From Capra hircus (taxonomy: Eukaryota > Chordata > Mammalia > Artiodactyla > Bovidae), in NCBI RefSeq assembly GCF_001704415.2, contig NC_030819.1, positions 33,040,575-33,104,574 of the forward strand: a stretch of 64,000 bases of DNA, read 5' to 3'. Positions 54,786-64,000 of this stretch are shown in pieces. Position numbers and translations under genes: made by a program. Positions within the stretch are counted from its first letter, which is position 1; each line of letters begins with the position of its first letter. The notes beneath the pieces were generated by a model. It was not told the origin of the DNA, did not search any database, and saw only the letters and a program-made list of their open reading frames with translations.

Positions 54786-57071
54786 TTCAGGAGCTTGGAA
54801 AAAACTCTAATACTGGAACTTTGGACTTAAACCTAATTTATGAGCCAAGCAAAGGGATAAGCAATTCAAAATCATTGCAAATATGAATTTTAGTGTCTGT
54901 ATTCAACACATTTAGGCAGAATGTATTTCTTCTGCACTCTCATAAACTTCAATATATCAGTAAGGAAAAGTTTGAGCAGCAAATCACAGAAAACTTGACA
55001 AACAGTGACATAAACCATAAGTGTAATTTTTCATTTTCTCATTAAGTGATTTGGAGATAAGCAGTACTTAGATAGATATAGTGGTTCAACAATATTATTA
55101 AGGACTCAGGCTTCTTTGCTCTTTTCAGATTCTCAGCATTTGTCTCTTTCTGTCTTATTAGTAATGCTGTCTTTCATTTGAAGGACAACTGGCTTAACAA
55201 AAAGGGGAAGCACAAAGAAGAAACATTTTTTAGAGTGTCTCAAAATATTATACAGGTAAAAGTGTTCTCTGGCTTATGAAATTACATATTGGATTCCTTT
55301 GGTAGGAAATTTCATTTCTTTCAGAGGAAATAAAATAATCCAGCTAAGTTGCTCAGCTACAGTAGCCTTGTATTGAATCATTCTGCTTGCCTTTTACTCT
55401 AACTATAAATACTTCTGTTATAATAAAGCTTTCCATGAAGATTTTCTTGTAGGGGAAGAAAACCATTAGTGGGCCAGAAGACTACATTCCAAGGTGGTTA
55501 AATAAATTAAAAAATCACAGAAACTTTGAAGCTGTATGAAACTCAATTCATATCTGGACTTGGCCATATATGAGTTGTGTGAACATGGATCGTTTATTCA
55601 ATATTTTTGAACTTCAATTTCTTCATCAATAAAATAGGAGCCTCCATAAATAAGAGACACAATGTAAAAGTTCAAACAAATAGAAGAAATGTACTGATTG
55701 GTTTCAGGAAGAAGGGAAAAAGGAAGTTAGCTCAGAAAGAGGCAGAAAGGGAAGAAGGAAGGAAGGAAGTTATTTTTCCATTATTTAGTTGATGTTTTGA
55801 CTTATATATAAGTACTATAGGAGATTAGTTAGAATAAGTCAGTCAAAAGTAACCCCTGAAATCAAGAAAATTTTGGTTGGGATCTAAGGTCTAGTTTTAA
55901 GCTCTGGAACTCAAATCTGTAAACTACTCCAAGTTTCTTTGCTCAAGCAGGCATAGTCATCGCAAATGATAGCTCCAGACTGCACATTGTGGATATCATA
56001 CCCAATAGCTTTCTATTGGGTGTAATGTCTAGACTTGTTCCTGATTCTGCACAAAGAATGACACCAACCAGGTCCCCGCCTTCTACCAGTTATCCTCTGA
56101 GATAGTCAGTGCATATATACCCATACTGAAGCATGGAGACAGCACCAAGATGCTAGTGGCTATAATATGATATCAATTCAAACAGAATATTCTCCCCCCA
56201 CCCCCAATGGAATTTCATTTTGTCTTCCAATGGCAGAATGCAGATTAAAAATCTAGTTGTCTTCCTGCATCTCGTTACTGACTTTAGTCACAGAAAAACC
56301 AGCTCTCCTGAAAATCACTGAATGTGATCAACAAGGACTCAAGCATGTGGGAGATAGTATTCTGCGTGACAGAATACAGAGTATTTTTCCTTAAGCTAAA
56401 GAACTTTACCAAACATCATTTCCAGGTTAAAACAGCATACATTTTGATAGAAGCTGCAAAGAACATATTTTGTTTGCAATCTGGCTGGCAGAAAGGGGGT
56501 ACCGACTGCCCATCACTGGGAAGAAAATGACGGGAAAGTTTTCATTAAGACTGAACCTGCAAACAGCTGTCAACCAGGAGGTGAAGCAGAACAGTCATAA
56601 ATTATGAGGAAGATGGAATTACTGGGCCCCAGCTAATCCTTAAAGAAGATATACTTGTTTTAAAAAGGAAACAGTAATTAATAGGAATCAAAATTATTAC
56701 CCAAAAGAAAGCTTAATTCCAAAAGGAAAATAGCTTTTTATCATGAATCCAATATTCTAATAGTTAAAACATATATTAAACTAGCATTTGTCTACAAATG
56801 CCTCTCGCTCAATACTCCCGTATCATCCCCCACATAAGCCCGTCACCAGACTTACACATACATCAGCAACCAAAAACCTGTTATTCTTTCTGTCTTCCTC
56901 ATTTTTCATGATGGACAAATGGAATGTGGAGAGTTTGAAATGCTGATGGTTTATCCAATGGAAGTGTTTAGAGGTAGAGAGAGACATGGATTTGTTGTTC
57001 TGGCTCTCTGTAGGTCCCTGAGATGGATCAACAGGTATCTTCATCCAGATCCTTGGTTGGTCATTGTTCCC
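54786..57071. other. Single-copy DNA, 2.3 kb
   Basis: No gene is recognised. Only a purine-rich tract at 55708-55770 stands out. Confidence 0.5.
55708..55770 (+). repeat. GA-rich tract ending in (GGAA)n
   Basis: AGGAAGAAGGGAAAAAGGAA ... GGGAAGAAGGAAGGAAGGAA. Confidence 0.85.
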
Positions 57072-57199
57072 AGATTCTGAGCCATCAGTGGCCTAGATTT
57101 AACTTTTTCTGTTTCTGTAGATTCTGGTCGACATCCTCACGTACTTTGTCCACAGCCTGTGTCTGTTTTCTCCCAGCATGTATAAGCCAGAGCCATTTA
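57072..57199 (+). repeat. Unclassified repeat, copy A of an inverted pair
   Basis: CAGATTCTGAGCCATCAG, CTTTTTCTGTTTCTGTAG, CTGTTTTCTCCCAGCATGTA and AGCCAGAGCCATTTAG recur in reverse complement at 60542-60664 with roughly 80% identity. The family is not recognised. Confidence 0.82.
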
Positions 57200-57499
57200 G
57201 AATGCCCTCAACTATAAGGATTTCTAAATTTCTCAGGAATCTACAGAGAAGTTTCTAGGATTTTGGAAAAGATGTTTTGGGAGTGGACTATACTTTGCTG
57301 CACACTGTAGTAGTTCATTATCCCTAAAGGAAATTATTCTTTGTGATTTATGAACAGAACCAAGATGTCATCATTTCACTACTGACCCTTCAACTAAGCT
57401 ATTATCTTGTCCATGGAACGATACCCAGGCCTGTGGTTATACAGAAATAGCTTATCCGTTTCTTCTTAGAGTCAACATTCAGCAAATATTGATAGCAGC

Positions 57500-57717
57500 T
57501 GTTGCTGCTGATGTTTAGTTGCTCAGGCCTGTCAAACTCTTTTGTGACCCCCATGGACTGTGGCCCGCCAGGCTCCTCTGTCCATGGGATTTCCCAGGCA
57601 AGAACACGAGTGGGTTGCCATTACCTTCTCCAGGGGATGCTTCCAACCCAGGCACTGAACCAATGAATCCTACATTGGCAGGTGGATTCTTTACTGCTGA
57701 GCCATCAGGAAAGCCCA
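57500..57717 (-). mobile_element. Bov-tA SINE, full length
   Basis: GTTGCTGCTGATGTTTAGTT tail side, body with small indels (CAAGAACACGAGTGGG), head to GAGCCATCAGGAAAGCCC. Confidence 0.94.
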
Positions 57718-58997
57718 TTGGCCAGGCTATTTGGGTTTAACTTTCCTAATCTCCCTTACAGAAAAGATCCCTTCCCAGAATTCAAATTTCTTATAATTAA
57801 AAAGATACTAAACAAACTGTCAAACAAAAATAGGAGTTTTTCAGATAATTGTGCAAAGAGTTTTTCTTTGACTTGTATAGGACAAACATCAGTAGCTGTT
57901 ATTCTGTATTTCTAAACACAGCCAGCATTTCCTGTCTTTCAGACAGTTCAGACCACAGTACTGAGTGGTTTGACTATAGCTCGAGTAGAAGGCTTTTCTG
58001 ATTTAGAAAACTGCTACTCGTATTTGAATATTCACTTGTCCATCCTCACCTGATTCATTTATTTACTTGATCTATCCCCACCGGCTTCCCTAGAGCAATT
58101 CTGGTGGCTAGGTGATTTTTTTAATTTAAATAAAAAACAGAATGAGCTAGCCACGCATCTTCTCTTGTTTTCATTTACAAGATGTGCTTGCTTAATAAAG
58201 TAGAAATGCTAGGAGAGATGACAAGTTCAAACTGGGTGGCAATTTGGCCAAACCTGAACTGCAGGGGGAAGGTGTAAAATGGTGGATGAATGAATAAAGT
58301 GGACGGGCAATTTGGGGTGAGTGCTTTGGGGACACCACCTGCTAAACACTGAAACCTTTAGAAACATTGCTCATGTGGAGAATGAAGGGTAACTGTGGGC
58401 AAGAATTAAGAATTGTAGATGAGTCCACTGGATGGAGACCGTTAACAGGGGGAATACACTGAAGTTACCAAAGTGAGGACAACTGTCTTGTTAGCACTTA
58501 ATTAGGATGATAGGTGTATCCCTGGTACCCTATCAGGCCTCTTTCTTACTTTTAAATTGTAAGAGTTGGGTTATTAGGCATGGTCTCTTTAATTACCTTT
58601 ATATTCACTTGTCCAATAAAACTGATAACAGTCATAGTGTCCTTCAGACTCAAAACATTAACTCTACCAGCAGTGCAGATGAATAAGAGAGAGAGGACCC
58701 TGTCCACCTCTAATGGGGCTTTTCAACCAGCCCTCTAATCAAGCTTATTGCTGTGAGCCCTGAAGATCCATACAATTACATGAATATTGGAAGGAAGGCT
58801 TTACTCTTTCCCTCTAGCGTCCATATGAAAGCTCAATCTCACCCAACACAGCACATGTAAACTACTCAAGAGACTTCTAGGAAAAGAACACCTGGCTGGA
58901 CTTGGATTCAGTACCCAACATCCAGTCTATGCGATAATATGTACCTGACATCAAAGTCATTGGTTATTTTAGGAAATCCGCATTTTGGGGCTTCACT
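57718..58997. other. Single-copy DNA, 1.3 kb
   Basis: Nothing recognisable is present. Confidence 0.5.
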
Positions 58998-59209
58998 GTG
59001 AAAGTGTTAGCTGCTCAGTCATGTCCAACTCTTTGCAACCCTTTGGACTGTAGCCCACCAGACTCTTCTGTCCATGGGGATTCTCCAGGCAAGAATACTG
59101 GGGTGGGTTGCCATTCCCTCCTCCAGGGGATCTCCCTGACCCAGGGATTGAACCCAGGTCTCCCACATTGCAGGGGGATTCTTTACCATCTGAGCCACTA
59201 GGGAAGCCC
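58998..59209 (-). mobile_element. Bov-tA SINE, full length
   Basis: Reverse complement from GTTAGCTGCTCAGTCATGTC to ATCTGAGCCACTAGGGAAGC. The head is well preserved (GGGATTGAACCCAGGTCTC). Confidence 0.96.
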
Positions 59210-59656
59210 AGATGCTCTTGAGCGCTTCATTATATTAATGCACAGAATTCAGAACATTATTCCACAATGGTTATTATAAAAAATTTATTCATCTTACTTG
59301 ATCTAATAAAATGTTTCCTCCATAGAATTACAGACAGGAGCCTAACTGACTGAATTTCCACATTGGCACTTATTTGGGCTTTACTGAAATTTGACATATG
59401 TGAATGACTGGAGGAAGAAGTGAACACAGCCCCTCTGGGCTGGCCAGAACTAGGAAATGTTTGGCTTGCCTTTTCAACACAAAAGAAGCCTGAATTCTAA
59501 CTCAGGCAAGATGGTTTTTTGGGTTCAAAATCTTCTCAGTCTGCTGGCTTTCCAAATAAAATCGCTATTCCTTGTCCCAATAACTCATCTCGACTTATTG
59601 GCTTGTTGCTTATTGTGCAGTGAACAGTAAAAGCTTGGACTCAGAACAAATATTCT
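59210..59656. other. Single-copy DNA
   Basis: Nothing recognisable is present. Confidence 0.5.
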
Positions 59657-59961
59657 AATAAAGTGAAAGTCTCTCAGTTGTGTCCAACTGTTTGTGACCC
59701 CATGGACTATACAGTCCATGAAATTCTCCAGGCCAGAATACTGGAGTGGATAGCTGTTGCCTTCTCCAAGGGATCTTCTCAACCCCGGGATCAAACCTAG
59801 ATGCCCCATATTGCTTTACCAGCTAGGCCACGAGGGAAGCCCAAGAATACTGGAGTGGGTAGTCTTTCCCTTCTCCAGCAGATCTTCCCAGCCCAGGAAT
59901 CACACTATGGTCTCCTGCATTGCAGGCAGATTCTTTACCAACTGAGCTATCAGGGAAGCCT
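59657..59961 (-). mobile_element. Dimeric-head Bov-tA SINE
   Basis: Mirror image of the element at 25111: one 3' half (GGACTATACAGTCCATG) and two tRNA-derived heads in tandem, ending TAGGCCACGAGGGAAGCCC and GAGCTATCAGGGAAGCC. Confidence 0.92.
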
Positions 59962-60541
59962 ATTCGAATAAAAGGATTTTAATAAAGGGAATAACTACAG
60001 GGGTGAGTGCTGGGTTAAAGGAACCAACAAGAGATACCAAGGCACGGAGATATTAACAACAAAAGGAAGTCAAGGCTATCACTTTGGTTAAAGAAGCAAG
60101 GAGAGGAAATAGTGTCATCAGAGCACAATGAAGTCTGGAGCCACAGAGGAGGATCTGCCAGGGAAGAGCTGTAGTACTCAGCTACTCCCAAAGACAATCA
60201 AAGAAGAAAGAGAGAGGACATGAAATACACTGATTATCTTTCTTCTAGCCCTTTCATCTTCTGTCAGTGTTTCCCTTTGGCTGAGACCAATCAGAATTCA
60301 GAAAGGGAGCAATCTTCTGGGGCACAAAGCAGAGAGGATAATAGATTGCAGAGAGGGCAACAGAAAAACCATAACCACCAAGACTCAGGAAAACACAAGA
60401 GAAGGCATAAAAAAAAAAAAAAAAAAACCCACAAAACTGTATAGAGTCTTCTAATCATCTCCTCAAATTCCTAGAATCTTCTGAGTAAGTTCCTAAAAAA
60501 AACATTAACACCTACAGTTTTTATCAGAAAATTCATGTGCC
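59962..60541. other. Single-copy DNA with a poly(A) run
   Basis: Nothing else is recognised. Confidence 0.5.
60409..60427 (+). repeat. Poly(A) run, 19 nt
   Basis: Uninterrupted A's following GAGAAGGCAT. No retrocopy is recognised upstream. Confidence 0.9.
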
Positions 60542-60664
60542 TGTGCCAAATGGCTCTGGTTTGTACATGCTGGGAGAAAACAGCCACAAACTGGGGACAG
60601 AGTACTTGAGGATGTTGTCCAGAACCCACAGAAACAGAAAAAGCCAATGCATTTGGTGGCTCAG
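60542..60664 (-). repeat. Unclassified repeat, copy B of an inverted pair
   Basis: Reverse complement shares GATTCTGAGCCA, TTTTTCTGTTTCTGT, CTGTTTTCTCCCAGCATGTA and CCAGAGCCATTT with 57072-57199. Similarity stops abruptly at both ends. Confidence 0.82.
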
Positions 60665-60884
60665 AATCCACCCTTGAGTCCTCTTCCAGTCACTACCAGC
60701 CTCCTCAAGGACAACCACGCTCATGAATTCTATAAACAAACATTAGATTTAAGTGATTCAAACTGTATACAAGTGGAAAAAGACATTTTGTGTGTCTGCT
60801 TTCTTTCATTCAATATTCTGTTTCTAAAATTCTCCTATGTTGTTGCATGTAGATGGAGCATATTCATTCTCACTGAAAGAAGTA

Positions 60885-61070
60885 GGGACTTCCCTGGTGG
60901 TCGAGTGGTTAAGAACTCGCTTAAGAACCCACCTTCCAATGCAGGGAAACATGCCCACAGGGAGACTAAGCCCATGTGCCACAACTACTGAGCCGATTTA
61001 CAGCAATGAATGTTCTGAGTGCCCGCAGCTAATACCTGATGCAGTCAAACAAAATAAATATTTCTTTAAA
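60885..61070 (+). mobile_element. CHR SINE, longer form, 10-bp target duplication
   Basis: GAAAGAAGTA at 60875-60884 and 61071-61080. GGGACTTCCCTGGTGGTCGA and GTGGTTAAGAAC are followed by GTGCCACAACTACTGAGCC repeats and an AAATAAATATTTC tail. It includes the CHR body lost from the two other copies. Confidence 0.93.
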
Positions 61071-61127
61071 GAAAGAAGTATACGAAGTATATGAAGATAC
61101 TTCAACTTATTATTGATTCTACTATTG

Positions 61128-61336
61128 AGCAGGCTTCCCTGGTGGTTCAGATGGTTAAGAATCTGCCTACAATGCAAAAGACCTGGGTTTAACCCCTGGG
61201 TCAGGAAGATCCCCTGGAGAAGGGAATGGCTACCCACTCCAGTATTCTTAGCTGGAGAATCCCATGGTCAGAGGAGCCTGGTGGGCTACACTCCATGGGG
61301 TGGCAAAGAGTCAAACAGAACTGAGCGACTAACATT
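61128..61336 (+). mobile_element. Bov-tA SINE in L1M
   Basis: GGCTTCCCTGGTGGTTCAG head, GGGTTTAACCCCTGGG B-box region, complete body to GAGCGACTAACATTTTC. Confidence 0.95.
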
Positions 61337-62291
61337 TTCTCTTTACTTGCTTTCTTTTCATGAACAATTTTGTACATATGAATTTTGAATATGTATTTGC
61401 ATTTCTTTAGGGAATGTAAGCAGGGGTAGAATTATGGGGACATAGATATACATATTAATATGTCAAACATTTCCCCCAGATAGTCCAGTGATTGTTCCTA
61501 TTTATAGTCCAACTAACAGTGCACAAGCATTCTGATTACTTTACTTCCTTACCAGTATTTTGCATTTTTTTTTCTTTTTTTATTTTAGCCACTCTAGTAG
61601 ATATATATTCAGTCACATTGCGGATTTAACTTGCATTTTTCTGATGACTAATAAAAGTAAACCATGTTTTATATACATATTGATCACTTGGATGTTCTCT
61701 TCTTAGGCATTCCGAAAGTAATTAACAGAATCAATTATTACAGAATTAAAGATAACTAATACTGGCATAATTACCAGTGAAGTGTCTATTCCAATATTTT
61801 GTCCATTTTTTCTATTGATTTTTATATTTGTTTCCTTTTAACTGGTAAAAGTTCTTAGCACGTGATTGCAAATATTTTCACCCACTCTGTGAGTTGTATT
61901 TTTTTACTACCTTGGTGATATCGTCTGATGAACAGAAGTTCTCAATTTTAATATCCAATTTACCATTTTCTCTTTCGTGTTTTAGAGGGTTTTTGTCCCT
62001 GTCTAAGACATTTTCACCTGCTCTGGGATCGAAGATGTAGTTCTAAAAATTTTGTTTTTGTTTCTTTCATATTTACACCTTGATGTGGATGTTGATTTTT
62101 GTGAGGTAGAGTCAAGTTAACTTATTTTTCATATCAATATCATATTGACTCTGAAATATTTATTCAAAAGATCATTCTTTGTCTATTATATGGCAGTGTC
62201 AACTTTGTCAAATCAGATAAGCATTTACAGGCAGATCTGTTTATAAACTTTATCTTGTTTCATTGTTCCTTTTCTTTTCATACTTAAGCCA

Positions 62292-62512
62292 GTATTGCAT
62301 GCATGCATGCTAAGTCACCTCAGTCATGTCCTGCTCTTTGCAACCCTGTGAACTGTAGCCCACCAGGGTCCTCAGTCCATGGGATCCTCCAGGCAAGAAT
62401 ACTAGAGTGGGTTGCTATGCCCTCCTCCAGGGGCTCTTCCAGACCCAGGGATGGAACCTGTGTCTCTTATGTCTCTTGTATTGGCAGGCAGGTTCTTTAC
62501 CACTAGTGCCAT
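62292..62512 (-). mobile_element. Bov-tA SINE in L1M, (GCAT)n side
   Basis: GCATGCATGCATGCTAAGTC, body, and head to CACTAGTGCCATGCCC. The GCAT tetramer repeat lies at the SINE 3' end. Confidence 0.94.
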
Positions 62513-62562
62513 GCCCTTTAATTAATGCTGTAGTTATTAATTATTAATTCTGTTAATTACTT

Positions 62563-63078
62563 TTGGAAAGAGGTAGGTAGGTAGAATAGGGAAAAGGAGT
62601 CCAAAATGGCGGTGGCTAAAAGACAAGGAAGGGAAAAGCCCGCAAAAAATAGGACAAAAGAAGGTCCGAGGAGTGAGGACCTCAGGTAAAACAAACAACA
62701 CTCCTGCCTGGCCCAATTTACATAGGACAGGCCCAGGGAGAGATAAACATATAAATAGAGGAGCCAAAGCTAGCTCTCTCCCTCTCTCCCCTGGGCGCTG
62801 GGGCGCTCTTCTCCTCCTGTCTTTGGACGACGTGCCCTCACACCTCGAAGATGGATTTTCCTGCTCTCTTCTAAATATAATAGAGCTGTAACACTGATTT
62901 GTCTAAGAGCTATAACACGGTCTATCCAAGAACTGAGAGCTATGACCCGCCGAGGGGACTTTAATGTCTGTCACTCCAAATCTTTGTTGTGACAAGACCA
63001 AGAACCAAGGAACATATACTCGCGTGACAGAAAGCCTGAATATTTTCATCTGGAGTGGGGACTGCTCAACCTACTACT
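62563..63078 (+). mobile_element. Solo ERV LTR with TATA box
   Basis: The U3-like part holds AAAATGGCGGTGG (62603-62615, YY1-type site) and TATAAATA (62750-62757). It is followed by a pyrimidine-rich, GC-rich transcribed region (CTCTCTCCCTCTCTCCCC), ATGTCTGTCACTCC and GGAGTGGGGACTGCTCAACC. Composition contrasts sharply with the AT-rich flanks. Exact ends are uncertain. TGGTGCCCTGAA at about 63079 resembles a primer-binding site, so a sliver of interior may remain. Confidence 0.62.
62750..62757 (+). promoter_or_regulatory. TATA box of the LTR
   Basis: TATAAATA followed by GAGGAGCC, about 20-30 bp upstream of a pyrimidine-rich probable start region. Confidence 0.6.
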
Positions 63079-63414
63079 GGTGCCCTGAAACTATTTGTTG
63101 AATTATCAGGTAGATATTTTATATTTTTATTTCAACAGATAGAGTTTAGTAATTTTAAAAGTTTGAGAAAAGTTGAGAAATACATGGTGTGCCTGTTTTT
63201 TATACAGACTGTAAGAGTATATGAAATTTCTACATGAAGATGACCCCCACTAACACTAGATAACACGTTCCTATTTTTTTTGTTTTTCCACAAGGACTTT
63301 TTATGGAACAAAGATGGGGGAAATGGCATTATAAAAGTTTCAGAAAAATTAATTTGGTAAAGTTCAATACTCATTAGTGATAAAAATTAACCAAACTAAA
63401 AAGAAAAGGAAAAT
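63079..63414. other. AT-rich DNA, unclassified
   Basis: Nothing recognisable is present after the possible primer-binding-like sequence. Confidence 0.45.
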
Positions 63415-63910
63415 TCTTCAACCTAATAAAGGTCACTTATGAAAACCCTAGACCTAATGTCATATTTAAAAAAAACAATGTTTTCCCCCTAGGATCTGGA
63501 ACAAGGCATGGATTCCGCTCTCTTTACTTCTATTCAACAATGTTCTAGCCAGAGAAATGAGACAAGAAAACAAAAGGAAAGGAAAAAATAAAACTGTATT
63601 TTTCCACAAAAACACTGCTATAGGTAGGTAGAAAAAACTACAGACAGAATCTATAATAAAAAATACACAAGAACTAATAAATGAAGTTAGGAAAGCTGCA
63701 GGATAAAGATCAACATATAAAAACCCATTGTATTTCTGTATATGTATATTATGATATTGTATAGTCACTTCAGAAAATAATAAACACTTAGAAAATTTTA
63801 AAAATTTAAATACCACTTTTAAAATTTTTCTGAAACATAAACTGCTTGGGGATAAGTTTTTAAAATATGTGTAAATTCTTTTCAATGAAAAGCATTGTTG
63901 AGAGAAACTG
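63415..63910 (+). mobile_element. L1M ORF2 RT-region fragment
   Basis: TTTTCCCCCTAGGATCTGGA, ACAAGGCATGGATTCCGCTC, TACTTCTATTCAACAATGTT, TCTAGCCAGAGAAATGAGAC and AGCATTGTTGAGAGAAACTG follow L1 ORF2 RT and post-RT sequence in sense. A segment with the FADD-box region appears deleted. Confidence 0.75.
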
Positions 63911-64000
63911 TGTGCTTAGTCACTCAGTGGTGTGCAACTTTGCAATGCCATGGACTGTAGCCCACCAGGCTCCTCTGTCCATGGAATTCTCCAGGCAAGA
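63911..64000 (-). mobile_element. Bov-tA SINE, cut by window end
   Basis: TGTGCTTAGTCACTCAGTGG to ATGGAATTCTCCAGGCAAGA, the 3' half of a minus-strand copy continuing past the right edge. Confidence 0.94.

Larger units (their letters stand above)
60780..62540 (-). mobile_element. Old L1 (L1M-type), ORF2 C-terminal part, antisense
   Basis: Antisense L1 landmarks in order: TTTCTTTCATTCAATATTCT, ATGTTGTTGCATGTAGATGG (60838 on), TTAACTTGCATTTTTCTGAT (61628 on), CACCCACTCTGTGAGTTGTA, GAAGTTCTCAATTTTAATAT and AATTAATGCTGTAGTT (about 62520). It is cut by a CHR, two Bov-tA SINEs and an about 75-bp non-L1 insert at 61706-61782. Confidence 0.78.

Noticed and set aside
63466..63885. 139-codon minus-strand ORF rich in F, L and S, membrane-like
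   Set aside because: It is the antisense of L1M ORF2 sequence (63415-63910). Hydrophobicity comes from complementing A-rich L1 codons.

Overview
The window is repeat-dominated mammalian nuclear DNA from a ruminant, most likely a bovid. The diagnostic elements are BovB (RTE-clade) LINE copies and their 3' ends, about 38 tRNA-Glu-derived Bov-tA SINEs or fragments, five dimeric BOV-A2 SINEs, three CHR-type cetartiodactyl SINEs and ruminant-type L1 copies. Older mammalian repeats (MIR, L2, L3/CR1, MER5, L1M) lie underneath. The species cannot be fixed from sequence alone.

I see no convincing protein-coding gene, exon, tRNA or rRNA gene. The open reading frames I examined are short. They fall on retrotransposon pseudogenes, on antisense shadows of SINEs, or in AT-rich DNA with no recognisable protein. 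The window reads as an intergenic or intronic stretch.

Layout. 0-3.7 kb: a BovB copy split by a 5'-inverted L1, which itself carries a BovB tail and a 32-bp SINE tail. 3.7-14 kb: mostly single-copy DNA with scattered Bov-tA SINEs and an unclassified inverted repeat of about 90-bp arms at 12.2-12.9 kb. 14-19.2 kb: MIR, a BovB 3' end, a Bov-tA carrying a patch copied from 1.25 kb away, MER5 and L1 tails. 19.2-23.4 kb: single-copy DNA, then a BOV-A2/Bov-tA/CHR cluster. 23.4-24.7 kb: a clean 5'-truncated L1. 27.06-28.2 kb: a BovB copy with a 5' inversion, inside one insertion bounded by a near-perfect 12-bp target duplication. 28.6-30.5 kb: the 5' end of an old L1 in antisense. 32.6-34 kb: two solo-LTR-like sequences. 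37.1-41.3 kb: an old L1M riddled with younger insertions. 41.3-42.3 kb: a MIR split by L1 debris. 42.3-60 kb: long single-copy stretches with isolated SINEs. 60.5-64 kb: an L1M in antisense, a solo LTR with a visible TATA box, another L1M fragment and a Bov-tA running off the end.

Functionally, L1 and BovB supply or supplied reverse transcriptase (RT). The nonautonomous SINEs use LINE machinery; Bov-tA and BOV-A2 share their 3' region with BovB. Every LINE ORF here is broken, so nothing in the window looks autonomous. Nesting order gives a relative clock: MIR/L2/L3/MER5, then L1M, then BovB and CHR, then ruminant L1, Bov-tA and BOV-A2. Family names come from pattern recognition without a library search, and boundaries without a stated target-site duplication (TSD) are good to about 10-20 bp.
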